This document shows positions 33,534-43,180 of a DNA stretch of 64,000 bases, one piece after another. The stretch spans positions 1-64,000 of the forward strand of contig JAFLBJ010000003.1 of assembly GCA_017303415.1 (NCBI GenBank), written 5' to 3'. Made by a program: the position numbers and the translations under genes. The stretch is from Chitinophagales bacterium (GTDB lineage Bacteria; Bacteroidota; Bacteroidia; Chitinophagales; Chitinophagaceae). Below the pieces are notes generated by a model, which did not search any database, was not told the origin of the DNA, and was given only the letters and a program-made list of their open reading frames with translations. The first letter of the stretch is position 1. Each line of letters opens with the position of its first letter.

Positions 33534-36500
33534 TTACCGGATCAGGGTCACGGTTCCTTTTTTCGTAATAACCTTGCCATCTCTGGCAACACCCTGAACC
33601 ATCCACACAAATACCGAGGTTCCCTGGTCCATACCATTCAGTTTACCATCCCATCCCTGACCCAGGGTAGTGGTGGAATAGACCAGTTGTCCCCATTTAT
33701 TAAAGACCCTGAAAAAGCGCAGTTCCTTGATCCCTACCGGGAAAGGCCGGAAAATATCATTTAACCCATCTCCATTTGGCGTAAAGGCCGAAGGCACATA
33801 GAGATCGGGGCCGTTATACACTTTGATCACCACATCCGCCGTACCCTTACACCCGGCCTGGGTGGTTGCGGTTACGGTCAATACCGCATCACCGCTTACC
33901 GTGAATATGGGATTGGGGATATTGGGGTCGGATAATCCGGCTGCCGGGCTCCAGACATAATCTGTACCTACTGAAGTGGCATTCAACTGAAACTGATCCC
34001 CAAAATAACCCACCGTATCCGCCGGACTCACGCTGATCACGATCGGCGGGGTCACATCCAGGGTCATTTCATCCGGTGTCAGTGAATTACAGCCATTGGC
34101 CCCAACAACCATAAGCGAATAAGTAATGGTTTGGCCGGCACTGGACAGCGGATTGGGATTCCCCGTATTGTCCAAACCGGTGGCTGGTGACCATTGATAT
34201 TGTACACCCCCACTTCCCTGGAGGGTATAGGTTTGTCCAAAACAAATAAACCCATCCGGCCCTGCATTCGGTATGGGAGCCGGTAATACATTCACTACGA
34301 TCGTATCATTTACACTGCAACGTCCAAGGGTGGCCGTAACAATATATTGAGTGGTATCGGATGGATTGGCAGTTGGGCTGGCCAGCGAGGCACCACTCAG
34401 TCCATTCTGTACCTGCCACTGAAACTGGGTGGCGTTGGTATTGAGTTGTAATTGAACAGGCCGTCCCTCGCAGGTTGTAACATCCGCAGCAGGCACAAGG
34501 GTGAGGTTATTGGTGAGACCAACCGTCACCGGCTGTGTGGCCACACAATTTCGGCTATCCCTTACTGTGAAATTATAGGTACCCGGGGCAACATTGAAAA
34601 TACCGGAAGCCTGGAAATTCGTGCCATCAATGGAATATTGATAACTATTGTTTCCACCGGCCGCGGTGATAGTTATTTGTCCATCATTTCCTCCGTCGCA
34701 GGTGGCATTTGCCGACAGGGCTGTGGCGGTCAATACAGCCGGCTCCGTCATGTTCAGATTGGTTTGACTCACCTGACATCCGTTATTATCGCGGGTATAA
34801 ACGGTATAAGCGCCTGCGGGAACCGCGAATGTATTGGTGGTTTGCCAGGTGGTACCATTGAGCGAATACTGGTAGGGACCTGTACCACCTGTTGCATTGG
34901 CCGTAATCACCCCATCTGCCAATCCATTACAACTTACAGCCTGGATAGCATTCGTAGCGGCCAGGGCAGTGGGTTGGTTAACAGTCGCAGTGGTGGTTCC
35001 ATCGCAACCATTATTGTCACGGAAGAATATCGTATAGTTTCCGGCAACCAGGCCATTGAATACATTGGAAGCCTGATAATTTACTCCATCCAAGGAATAG
35101 GCATAGGGAGGCGTTCCAATACCGGTTTGCAGATTGACCGTAATGGATCCATTGGCCCCACCAAAACAACTCACATCGGTCTTACTGGCCGAACCGGTCA
35201 GTGGTACGCCGGTGGGAACGACCACCTGGAAATCGTTCATGGTACAACCCCAGGTATCGACGATATCGATACTATAAGTTCCCGCGGCCAATCCGGTAAA
35301 TACATTTGACCCTTGTACTGGTCCGTTATTGATTGAGTATTGATACGGCCCTGCGCCATTATTGGGAGAAAGGGTTATGGAGCCATTGCTCGCACCACCA
35401 CAAGAGGTGGAAGTAGTAAAGGCTGCTGCACCCAGGGGTTGACCGGGAGGTACAATGGCGTTGATTCCATTTAAAGTACATCCACCACCATCGATCATAT
35501 TAACCGTATGGTTTCCGGATGCCAATCCGGTAAATACATTGCTGGTTTGTAAAGGACCACCATCAATTGAATATTGATAAGGCGCGGTTCCATTGGTGGG
35601 TGTTACAGTCAGTGTTCCATCCAATCCGATGGTACAGGAAGGCGCGGTTCCACCGGTGATCGCGGTCAAGGCCTGACCCGTGGCGATCGTTACCTGTAAT
35701 CCATTGACCATACAACCCGATACATCCATCACATTCACCAGGTGATTACCTGCTGCCAGGCCATTGAAAATATTAGAGGACTGCCAGGGACCGCCATCGA
35801 TGGCATATTGATAAGGACCCGATCCGTTAGTAGGTGTAATGGTGGCTGTACCATTGTTTGCACCCACACAGGAGGTGGGGGTAGAAGCAGCAGTGGCGGC
35901 CAATGCCTGACCAGAGCCAACCACAGCAGGTAAATTGCTGACAGAACAACCTCCGGCATCAAGGACACGAATCAAATAGGTTCCCGGGGCTAAGCCGGTA
36001 AATACATTACTGGTTTGAAGTGGCCCGCTATTGATCGAATACTGATAGGGTGCCGAACCAGTGGTTGGTGTTACTGTAACCGTTCCATTATTGACTCCAT
36101 TACAGGCCGCTGGCGAAGACGCCACCGTAGCCAACAGGGGCTGACCGGGGGATACCGCTACAATGATATTATTGGCTGTGCACCCAAAGGCATCACGCAC
36201 ATTCACAAAATAGGTGCCGGGTACCAATCCGGTAAAGACATTGCTGGTTTGCCAGGGACCGCCATTGATATTATACTCGTAGGTACCCGGTACAGCCGGT
36301 GTTACCGTTATCGTTCCGTTTGAGGCACCGGTACAGGAAGTGGGTGTGGAACTTGTTTGTACCGATAAGGTTCCAACCAGGGCCACCGTAGCATTGATGG
36401 TAGAACTGCAACCATTGGGATCCTGCACCTGCACAGTATAAGGGCCTGCGACCAATCCATTGAATACGTTACTGGTTTGGTTAGGTCCTCCATTCAAAGA

Positions 36501-37682
36501 ATATTGATAGGGAGGGCTTCCTATACCGGCAGGAACCGTGACCGAAATACTTCCAGTGGGGGAACCACAACTTGCATTGGTGGTTGCCGCTGTGGCATTC
36601 AGGCTATTGGTTTGATTAATGGTAATGGTATCTTCTGTAACCAGGTTAGGACCAGTACCACAGGAAGCAAAAGTGGTACGAACGATAAATTGTTCGGAGG
36701 TTCCACTGGGGCAGATATTAGGGAAGGAAAGATCCAATAAACCTGCAGTGGTAGTGGAGGTATCAGCGGTCCGCACCAGGGTACCACTCAGCGTCAACAA
36801 CTCAGCACTCACATACCTGGATCCTCCGCCATTGGGAGTAAAACGCCAGCCTTCATCCGCGGCTGTCCATTGGGTGGCATTGCGACCGGCACCTGCCACA
36901 AATTTGGTACGTGTCCAATCCTGGATTCCAAAAATCGCGCGCCCGTTATCAGAACTCGTTGTACACAATTGTTTTTGTTGAAAGAAAACATCCACTAACC
37001 CGGTAGACTCGTGCAATACGATTTGAAAGGTATTGGGAAAATTATCACCACAGGAGCCGCCAAATATCCCTACCCGATAAAAACTGATGACAAATTTTCG
37101 ACAAGGCGCAGTACCAAATACTTCCCACTGAATTTTTCTGTCGATGGGACTATCAGATGGATCCAGGTCGGAATAATTGGCCATGATACTCGCCCGGGGA
37201 TAATACCATTGCGCACTCTGGTTACACGGGGTACCGGCATTCAATGGAAGGGGTGGTCCGATATGATAGGCATTGGCACAGGAGCCCGAACCATTGGTAA
37301 GGTAGTCGAATGTGACAAGTCCATTGGAGCCTACGACTATATTCGAGAAAATAGAATCATAGAAACAAAAGTTGAACGGCATGGGGATCGTACTGCTGAA
37401 CCGGTCATCCAGGTAAAGATTAAAATCCTCACTTCCTGTACCTGTTATATAAGGATAGGGAGCATAAGGAATGCTGTTGAGCGCATAATCACCGGTTGAT
37501 TTCAGGTGGGGAACGCGTACGGTCACCGTGCTACAACTCACGCCACAGGGAAAATTGATCGTGGAATTATTATTGCCCGTGGTAAAGCAGTTCTGGGCAT
37601 TCAAAATGAAAGGCAGAAGCAGTAGTACGGATAAAAGTTGAGATACCTTGGACCTCAATATTCTCATTACAGTCAGTTTCAA
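33534..37682 (-). CDS. Giant secreted protein with nine SprB repeats and T9SS type B tail
   Basis: A 1382-residue exported protein. The signal peptide ends near LNAQN. Residues about 30-355 form an N-terminal region with cysteine pairs and a nidogen-like look (GSNGLVTFDYL, FQIVLHESTGLVDVFF). Residues about 361-1059 hold nine SprB-type repeats of about 77 residues with motifs NG-(I/V)TV, PYQYS(I/L)(D/N)GG, NVFTGLA-GTY and a conserved D-GC. Two or three Ig/PKD-like domains follow, then the gliding-motility C-terminal domain (LYVPSAFTPNGDGLNDIFRP, FNKWGQLVYS, GKLNG). It is surface-exposed and probably an adhesin for attachment or gliding. sprB-type genes are often co-regulated with T9SS genes; none are nearby here. 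Confidence 0.93.
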   Translation of the reverse strand: MKLTVMRILRSKVSQLLSVLLLLPFILNAQNCFTTGNNNSTINFPCGVSCSTVTVRVPHLKSTGDYALNSIPYAPYPYITGTGSEDFNLYLDDRFSSTIPMPFNFCFYDSIFSNIVVGSNGLVTFDYLTNGSGSCANAYHIGPPLPLNAGTPCNQSAQWYYPRASIMANYSDLDPSDSPIDRKIQWEVFGTAPCRKFVISFYRVGIFGGSCGDNFPNTFQIVLHESTGLVDVFFQQKQLCTTSSDNGRAIFGIQDWTRTKFVAGAGRNATQWTAADEGWRFTPNGGGSRYVSAELLTLSGTLVRTADTSTTTAGLLDLSFPNICPSGTSEQFIVRTTFASCGTGPNLVTEDTITINQTNSLNATAATTNASCGSPTGSISVTVPAGIGSPPYQYSLNGGPNQTSNVFNGLVAGPYTVQVQDPNGCSSTINATVALVGTLSVQTSSTPTSCTGASNGTITVTPAVPGTYEYNINGGPWQTSNVFTGLVPGTYFVNVRDAFGCTANNIIVAVSPGQPLLATVASSPAACNGVNNGTVTVTPTTGSAPYQYSINSGPLQTSNVFTGLAPGTYLIRVLDAGGCSVSNLPAVVGSGQALAATAASTPTSCVGANNGTATITPTNGSGPYQYAIDGGPWQSSNIFNGLAAGNHLVNVMDVSGCMVNGLQVTIATGQALTAITGGTAPSCTIGLDGTLTVTPTNGTAPYQYSIDGGPLQTSNVFTGLASGNHTVNMIDGGGCTLNGINAIVPPGQPLGAAAFTTSTSCGGASNGSITLSPNNGAGPYQYSINNGPVQGSNVFTGLAAGTYSIDIVDTWGCTMNDFQVVVPTGVPLTGSASKTDVSCFGGANGSITVNLQTGIGTPPYAYSLDGVNYQASNVFNGLVAGNYTIFFRDNNGCDGTTTATVNQPTALAATNAIQAVSCNGLADGVITANATGGTGPYQYSLNGTTWQTTNTFAVPAGAYTVYTRDNNGCQVSQTNLNMTEPAVLTATALSANATCDGGNDGQITITAAGGNNSYQYSIDGTNFQASGIFNVAPGTYNFTVRDSRNCVATQPVTVGLTNNLTLVPAADVTTCEGRPVQLQLNTNATQFQWQVQNGLSGASLASPTANPSDTTQYIVTATLGRCSVNDTIVVNVLPAPIPNAGPDGFICFGQTYTLQGSGGVQYQWSPATGLDNTGNPNPLSSAGQTITYSLMVVGANGCNSLTPDEMTLDVTPPIVISVSPADTVGYFGDQFQLNATSVGTDYVWSPAAGLSDPNIPNPIFTVSGDAVLTVTATTQAGCKGTADVVIKVYNGPDLYVPSAFTPNGDGLNDIFRPFPVGIKELRFFRVFNKWGQLVYSTTTLGQGWDGKLNGMDQGTSVFVWMVQGVARDGKVITKKGTVTLIR
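34505..36601. repeat. Nine tandem 231-bp repeats within the SprB-type gene
   Basis: About nine in-frame units of roughly 77 codons encode the SprB repeats. The DNA units are diverged but share blocks such as CCGGTAAATACATTGCTGGT and TGATAAGG(C/A). They are coding repeats, not a CRISPR array. Copy number could change by recombination between the better conserved units (2-6). Confidence 0.85.
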
Positions 37683-37760
37683 TTAAATAAGTGCTAAAGA
37701 GTGGGTAAGATACAAAAAACCGGGAATGGTGGTAAGCCTACGTGGGAAAAAAACGGCCTT

Positions 37761-39998
37761 TTAATTGGGAGATTCCGTATCATATCGGTCAACCGATTGA
37801 ATACCACCCAGTTGTTTTAAGCGCTGGACGAGTACGTCCAGCTCCTCTTTATCATGTACAAAAACCTTAATATTTCCTTCAAAAACTCCTTCCCTTGCTT
37901 CCACGGTCAGGGCACTGATATTTATCTTCATTTCACCGGAAATCAGGTTCGTGATCTTATTAATGACACCCACATCATCCAGTCCAATGATGCGGAGACC
38001 CGTAAGGAAGGAAATTTCTTTGTTCTTGGCCCATTTGGTTTTTACAACCCGGTGCCCAAAATTGGCAAGTAACTTGGCCGCATTCGGGCAATTGGTGCGG
38101 TGTATGGTCAATCCTTTTCCCGTTGTTACAAATCCAAATACATCATCTCCCGGAATGGGCTTGCAACAATTCGCCAGGTTGTACACGATGCGGTCGCTGC
38201 TTTCTCCAAAGATGATCAGCTCCGCATCTTTTTTATTTAAAGCATGAACAGGATGGTCTCCTTTTTCCGTGTGCACCCGTTCCGGTTTGGGCGCTTCCAA
38301 CCGGTCTCCCAATACCTTGAATTCCTTAAGCTCTTTCAGGTCAATGGCCTTTACGGCAACCTGATAAAAGAGGTCGAGTTGTGAATTGAGTTTGTAAAAG
38401 GTGGCGAGCTCTTCAATATTCCCGGCAGAAAAAGCCGCGCCGATACCTTCGAGTTTTCGCTGTACAAAATATTTTCCTTCATCCGCAATGGTGCGTTTTT
38501 CTTCCTTAAGTGAATCCTTGATCTTATTCTTGGCCTTTGCACTCACTACAAACCCAAGCCAATCTTCAGAAGGTTTTTGTTTATTGGATGTAATGATCTC
38601 TACCTGGTCACCACTCCGCAGTTTATGACTGATCGGTACCAGCTTGTGGTTTACCTTGGCGCCAATACACTTTGAACCTACGGCACTGTGAATGGCAAAG
38701 GCAAAGTCGAGCGCCGTAGAACCCACCGGCAACATTTTTACATCTCCCTTGGGGGTATAGACATAGATCTCTTCAGCGAGAAAACTTGTTTTGAAATCCT
38801 GCAGGAAATCAATGGAGTCGGTTTCATTGCTGGTGATCACTTCGCGAATCTGTTCAAACCATTTCTCAAAACGGCTCTCTTCGGCACTGCCTTCTTTGTA
38901 TTTCCAGTGCGCGGCCAACCCTTTCTCGGCAATCTCATTCATCCGTTTGGTCCGTATCTGTACTTCCACCCATTTTCCCTGCGGGCCCATCACCGTGGTG
39001 TGGAGCGCTTCATATCCATTGGATTTGGGATTGCTGAGCCAGTCACGCAATCTTTCCGGAGACGGATTATATTCATCTGTGATAAAGGAATACACTTTCC
39101 AGCAATCCTCCTTTTCCTTTTCATGGGGGGAATCGAGTATGATGCGAATCGCAAAAAGGTCATACACTTCTTCAAACCCCACCCCTTTCTTCTTCATTTT
39201 ATTCCAGATGGAATGGATGCTTTTGGGGCGGCCATAGATCTCGAAGTTGAAATTGTTCTTGACCAGTTTTTCCTTGATGGGTTTGATGAATTCGTTGATG
39301 TACTTGCTCCGTTCCCGTTTGGTTTCTGCCAGTTTACGGGCAATGTCCCGATAGGTTTCCGGCTCCATGTACTTCATGGCCAGGTCTTCCATCTCGGTTT
39401 TTACACTATACAAACCCATCCGATGGGCAAGCGGGGCATATACATAGACCGTTTCGGAGGAGATCTTGAGTTGTTTCTCCCGTTTCATGCTGTCGAGGGT
39501 CCGCATATTATGCAGCCGGTCAGACAGCTTGATCAGGATCACGCGGGGGTCATCGGTGAGTGTAAGGAGTATCTTCTTAAAATTCTCGGCCTGTTGCGAG
39601 GCATTGATGTCTATGACATTCGAAATCTTGGTCAGACCATCCACGATACGCGCGATCTCGCTCCCAAATTCCCTTTCCACATCTTCCAGGGTAATATCCG
39701 TATCCTCAACTGTATCGTGTAACAAGGCACAGATGGTGGAGCGTACCCCGAGACCGATTTCCTCTACGCAGATCTTGGCCACGGCAATGGGGTGAAGGAT
39801 ATAAGGCTCACCACTTTTTCTTCGCATGGTTTTATGCGCTTCGGCGGCCATCTCAAAGGCTACCCGGATCAGTTTTCTGTCACCCGGCTTCAGTTTTGTC
39901 TTCAGGGCCCGCAGCAACGCACGGTATTCCCTGAGGATCAATTTTTTCTCTTGTTCCTCGTTCAAATTGTACCGGGGTATCTGGGCGACCGTTTCCAT
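37761..39998 (-). CDS. Bifunctional (p)ppGpp synthetase/hydrolase, Rel
   Basis: A 745-residue RelA/SpoT family enzyme that makes and degrades the alarmone (p)ppGpp. The HD hydrolase domain (residues about 45-200) has HPIAVAKI and the HD pair in LLHDTVEDTD (near 91), so the hydrolase looks intact. The synthetase domain has YDLFAIRII (near 280) and NPKSNGYEALHTTV. TGS (near 405, EEIYVYTPKGDVKMLPVGSTALDFAFAIH), a helical region with the CC-type GIGAAF and conserved Cys pair LANCCKPIPGDDVFGF, and a C-terminal ACT domain follow. A TATTTTCG element on the minus strand (40005-40012) is a possible promoter. Confidence 0.96.
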   Translation of the reverse strand: METVAQIPRYNLNEEQEKKLILREYRALLRALKTKLKPGDRKLIRVAFEMAAEAHKTMRRKSGEPYILHPIAVAKICVEEIGLGVRSTICALLHDTVEDTDITLEDVEREFGSEIARIVDGLTKISNVIDINASQQAENFKKILLTLTDDPRVILIKLSDRLHNMRTLDSMKREKQLKISSETVYVYAPLAHRMGLYSVKTEMEDLAMKYMEPETYRDIARKLAETKRERSKYINEFIKPIKEKLVKNNFNFEIYGRPKSIHSIWNKMKKKGVGFEEVYDLFAIRIILDSPHEKEKEDCWKVYSFITDEYNPSPERLRDWLSNPKSNGYEALHTTVMGPQGKWVEVQIRTKRMNEIAEKGLAAHWKYKEGSAEESRFEKWFEQIREVITSNETDSIDFLQDFKTSFLAEEIYVYTPKGDVKMLPVGSTALDFAFAIHSAVGSKCIGAKVNHKLVPISHKLRSGDQVEIITSNKQKPSEDWLGFVVSAKAKNKIKDSLKEEKRTIADEGKYFVQRKLEGIGAAFSAGNIEELATFYKLNSQLDLFYQVAVKAIDLKELKEFKVLGDRLEAPKPERVHTEKGDHPVHALNKKDAELIIFGESSDRIVYNLANCCKPIPGDDVFGFVTTGKGLTIHRTNCPNAAKLLANFGHRVVKTKWAKNKEISFLTGLRIIGLDDVGVINKITNLISGEMKINISALTVEAREGVFEGNIKVFVHDKEELDVLVQRLKQLGGIQSVDRYDTESPN

Positions 39999-40048
39999 GC
40001 CTTACGAAAATAACAAAATTGGGCGGTAGTAGGTTGCAGTGAATGTAT

Positions 40049-40056
40049 TACCTTTG
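40049..40056 (+). promoter_or_regulatory. Bacteroidetes -7 element of tRNA-Leu and tig
   Basis: TACCTTTG at 40049-40056 fits TAnnTTTG exactly, 25 bases before the tRNA. No clear TTTG partner is found at the normal distance. It probably drives a transcript containing the tRNA and the trigger factor gene 19 bp behind it. Confidence 0.55.
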
Positions 40057-40080
40057 CCGACCTTTAGCTATTACCTACTC

Positions 40081-40162
40081 CCGGATGTGGTGAAATTGGT
40101 AGACACGTCAGACTTAGGATCTGATGCCGCAAGGTGTGGGGGTTCGAGTCCCTCCATCCGGA
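40081..40162 (+). tRNA. tRNA-Leu (anticodon TAG)
   Basis: The acceptor stem CCGGATG pairs with CATCCGG (40155-40161), discriminator A at 40162. The anticodon arm is TCAGA-CTTAGGA-TCTGA with anticodon TAG. There is a long variable arm (TGCCGCAAGGTGTGG region) as expected of a class II tRNA, and GGTTCGAGTCC forms the T-arm. CCA is not encoded. Gene tig begins 19 bases further. Confidence 0.93.
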
Positions 40163-40181
40163 CTTAATTGTACTATTTATT

Positions 40182-41555
40182 ATGGCGACTGTTACAAAAG
40201 AGAATGTCGGTCTCTTAAACGAGAAACTGTCTGTTACACTCAACAAAGAAGATTATCTGCCCGCTTTTCAGAAATCCCTGAAAGAATATGGCAAAAAGGC
40301 CAATATCCCGGGTTTCCGGAAAGGGATGGTTCCCGTTGGACTGATCAAGAAAATGTATGGCCACTCGGTTTTTACCGATGAAGTGCTCCGCAGTGTTGAC
40401 CGTGAACTGGTTAAATACCTGCAAACCGAGAACCTGGACATCTTTGCCCAGCCCATTCCCCTGGAAATGGATATCCAGCAACTGGATATGAACAACCCGG
40501 TAGATTATACCTTCCATTTTGAAGTGGGTATGAAACCAGCCGTAGAACTGACCGGCCTGGCCAAAGCCAAGATCACCCGCTATGTAGTGGATGTGACCGA
40601 TGAAATGGTAGACAATGAGATCACCCGCCTCCAGAACCGCTATGGCAATATGACCGAGCCCGAGGAAGTGAACACCGAGGAAAATGTGCTGAATGTAAAC
40701 TTTGCCGAATCCGATGCAAAGGGCAATCTGGTGGAAGGCGGTGTAACAAAAGATAACTCCCTGCTGGTTAAATATTTCTCTGCCGACCTCCGCAAATCCC
40801 TCATGGGAAAGAAAAAGGACGATAAATTCACCCTCCAACTCAAGTCTGCCTTTGAAGACAAGGAAAGAGATTGGGTAGCCGGCGACCTGGGATTGAACAA
40901 AGACGATGCCGCTGACCTGGAGAAATATTTTACCGTAACCATTACCAAAGTCGGCCTGTTGGAAAAACGTGGATTGGATGAAGAATTCTTTAACCAACTC
41001 TATCCCGGACAAGAAGTAAAGACCGAAGCCGATTTCCGGAACAAGATCAAAGAAGAGATCGCCAACTATTGGGCGGGACAGGCACGTAACCAGATTCATG
41101 ACCAGTTATACCACCAACTGATCGATCATACCCCGATTGAATTCCCCGAAGCCTTCCTGAAAAGATGGATGAAGACACAGGGCGAAAACCCCAAGACCGA
41201 AGAAGAAGTAGAAAAGGAATTCCCCAGCTTCAGAAATCAACTGAAGTGGAGCCTGATCACCGAAAAGATCGTAACCGATAACGCCATACAGGTTCAACCC
41301 GACGAACTCCGCCAATTTGCCAGACAGCAATTATTTGGCTACATGGGCATGGGTGCCATGGATGAAGAGCAACCCTGGGTAGCCGATTATGTGGAGAAAA
41401 TGATGAAGGACCGGAAATATGTGGAAGATGCATTTAACCGCATCCAGACACAGCGGATCTTCGAATGGGCAGAGACCCAGATCAACCCGACCGATAAATC
41501 CATTTCGGCCGAGGAGTTTACGAAGATGGTGGAGGAACATCAGCACCATCATTAG
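40182..41555 (+). CDS. tig: Trigger factor, ribosome-associated chaperone
   Basis: A 457-residue trigger factor that binds nascent chains at the ribosome exit. The N-terminal ribosome-binding domain carries NIPGFRKGMVPVGLIKKMYG (usual GFRxGKxP motif slightly changed); a degenerate PPIase-like middle follows, then the long helical C-terminal arms ending in an E-HQHHH histidine-rich tail. The ATG at 40182 is used, not the open frame from 40134, because the latter would lie within the tRNA. It is probably cotranscribed with the tRNA. Confidence 0.95.
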   Translation: MATVTKENVGLLNEKLSVTLNKEDYLPAFQKSLKEYGKKANIPGFRKGMVPVGLIKKMYGHSVFTDEVLRSVDRELVKYLQTENLDIFAQPIPLEMDIQQLDMNNPVDYTFHFEVGMKPAVELTGLAKAKITRYVVDVTDEMVDNEITRLQNRYGNMTEPEEVNTEENVLNVNFAESDAKGNLVEGGVTKDNSLLVKYFSADLRKSLMGKKKDDKFTLQLKSAFEDKERDWVAGDLGLNKDDAADLEKYFTVTITKVGLLEKRGLDEEFFNQLYPGQEVKTEADFRNKIKEEIANYWAGQARNQIHDQLYHQLIDHTPIEFPEAFLKRWMKTQGENPKTEEEVEKEFPSFRNQLKWSLITEKIVTDNAIQVQPDELRQFARQQLFGYMGMGAMDEEQPWVADYVEKMMKDRKYVEDAFNRIQTQRIFEWAETQINPTDKSISAEEFTKMVEEHQHHH

Positions 41556-41567
41556 TCTTGGTATATT

Positions 41568-41717
41568 ACCGCAAAGAACACAAGAACGCGGAGTTACGCA
41601 GAGAAAGTTATTAGCCGTTAGCTTTTAGCTAATAGTCCATACCGATCCTTGGCGTCTTAGCGCCCTGGCGGTAAAATTCTCTGCGCATTTCCGCGTTCTT
41701 ATGTTCTCTGTGGTAAA
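41568..41717. repeat. CGCAGAG-type composite inverted repeat after tig
   Basis: The outer arms start ACCGCAAAGAACACAAGAAC and end in TTATGTTCTCTGTGGT. Inside are two smaller palindromes: TTAGCCGTTAGCTTTTAGCTAA, and GGCGTCTTAGCGCC at 41651-41664 followed by CTGGCGGT. It occupies the 273-bp gap between tig and clpP. The family is shared with 17413-17510 and 43181-43318, and the inner GTCTTAGCGCC segment resembles the element at 4334-4396. Confidence 0.85.
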
Positions 41718-41828
41718 CCGAACCCGCAAAACCGTCACACCCATTCCCGCCAATTTTGCAGTTCCATCATTTGGACGGATATTTGAGGGATTCTTTAGCT
41801 CGGATTAATCGCTTAAATATCAAAACAA

Positions 41829-42524
41829 ATGAGTTCTGAATTTGAAAAATACGCCGTCAAACACCGGGGCATTTCCAGCAATACCCTGAACGGATATGCC
41901 TCGCATCTGGTTACGGCGCTTACCCCCAACATTATTGAAGAGAGACCGATGAATGTGGCCGTCATGGACGTTTACAGCCGTTTGATGATGGACCGGATCA
42001 TCTTTCTTGGTTACCCGATCAATGACGAAGTAGCCAATATCGTAACCGCCCAGTTATTATTCCTCGACTCGACCGACCGCGGCCGGGACATCAATATGTA
42101 TATCAACAGCCCGGGTGGTAGTGTATACGCCGGTATGGGTGTATACGATACCATGCAATATGTAGCCCCCGATGTGGCTACTATCTGTATCGGTGTTGCC
42201 GCCTCCATGGCTTCGGTATTGCTTTGTGCGGGTACCAATGGAAAAAGGGCCGCGCTCAAACATTCCCGGGTAATGATGCACCAGCCCAGTGGCGCCATCG
42301 GCGGACAGGCCAGTGATATCGCCATCACCGTTAATGAAATTCGTAAGCTCCGGGGCGAATTGTATGAGATCATTGCCAATCATTCTGGCAAATCGATCGA
42401 AACCATACAGTCCGATTTTGACCGTGACTATTGGATGACCGCTTCCGAAGCAAAAGCCTATGGCCTCGTGGATGAGGTATTGGTCACCAACCCGAGAAAA
42501 GAGAAAAAAGATTCCAAACACTAA
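41829..42524 (+). CDS. clpP: ATP-dependent Clp protease proteolytic subunit, first paralog
   Basis: A 231-residue ClpP peptidase. The catalytic triad is intact: Ser126 in GVAASMAS, His151 in RVMMHQPSG and Asp200 in FDRDYWM. N-terminal residues up to about 30 form the axial loop region after a longer lineage-specific start. It degrades proteins unfolded by ClpX, encoded 1 kb downstream. It lies 1 bp from a second, clearly different clpP, so both subunits are made together and may form mixed rings. Confidence 0.95.
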   Translation: MSSEFEKYAVKHRGISSNTLNGYASHLVTALTPNIIEERPMNVAVMDVYSRLMMDRIIFLGYPINDEVANIVTAQLLFLDSTDRGRDINMYINSPGGSVYAGMGVYDTMQYVAPDVATICIGVAASMASVLLCAGTNGKRAALKHSRVMMHQPSGAIGGQASDIAITVNEIRKLRGELYEIIANHSGKSIETIQSDFDRDYWMTASEAKAYGLVDEVLVTNPRKEKKDSKH

Positions 42525-42525
42525 A

Positions 42526-43170
42526 ATGTCAATGATGTTTCCCAAGCAATATATCAACAACGACTGGAGAGCCGATGATGAAGAGGATGAGAAGGATCCC
42601 GCCGCCAAACGAGATGAGCTGATGATGCTCAACAAACGGTTGGAGAAATATTTTTACGAAAAAAGAAGCGTTTACCTATGGGGTGTGGTGGATGATAAAT
42701 CTGCCCGCGAAGTGGTTTCCAAAATGCTCCTGCTCGAAGCCGATAAAGCCGGTGAAGAGATCAAATTCTATATAAACAGCCCCGGTGGCGTTGTCACCAG
42801 CGGTATGGTGATATACGATACGATGAAAATGCTGAAATCACCCGTGAGTACCATTTGCATGGGATTGGCAGCATCCATGGGCAGTATCCTGCTCAGTGGC
42901 GGCGTAAAAGGCAGACGATTTATATATCCCCATGGTGAGGTCATGATCCACCAGCCTTCCCTGGGTGGACATTTTCAGGGGGTAAGTGCCGACCTGGAAA
43001 TTCAGGCCAGACAAACCCAAAGAGTAAAAGAGATCGGTGCCACCATTCTCGCGAATAACTGTGGCAAAATGGTAGCCCAGGTGATGAAGGATTTCGACCG
43101 CGATTATTGGATGGATGCGAAAGAAGCCATTGAATATGGTATCGTTGATGGTGTCTTAGAGACACTTTAA
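42526..43170 (+). CDS. ATP-dependent Clp protease proteolytic subunit, second paralog
   Basis: A 214-residue ClpP paralog with intact triad: Ser117 in GLAASMGS, His142 in EVMIHQPSL, Asp193 in FDRDYWM. It differs from the first paralog in the handle helix (FQGVSADLEIQARQTQRVKEI) and has an acidic N-terminal extension (ADDEEDEKD). The ATG at 42526 is chosen since it follows the first clpP stop by one base; an open frame extends back to 42460 but would overlap it. Further in-frame ATGs occur at codons 3 and 4. Whether it forms its own ring or mixes with the first subunit is not known. Confidence 0.9.
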   Translation: MSMMFPKQYINNDWRADDEEDEKDPAAKRDELMMLNKRLEKYFYEKRSVYLWGVVDDKSAREVVSKMLLLEADKAGEEIKFYINSPGGVVTSGMVIYDTMKMLKSPVSTICMGLAASMGSILLSGGVKGRRFIYPHGEVMIHQPSLGGHFQGVSADLEIQARQTQRVKEIGATILANNCGKMVAQVMKDFDRDYWMDAKEAIEYGIVDGVLETL

Positions 43171-43180
43171 TTTAAGTTTT

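Noticed and set aside
34505-36601. Regular repeats suggestive of a CRISPR array
   Set aside because: The units are about 231 bp, in frame and encode SprB repeats; no short repeats with unique spacers.
38688-39722. 344-codon plus-strand frame
   Set aside because: Antisense to the Rel gene; no motif.
40134-40181. Upstream extension of trigger factor
   Set aside because: It would lie within the tRNA-Leu gene; the ATG at 40182 starts the conserved protein.
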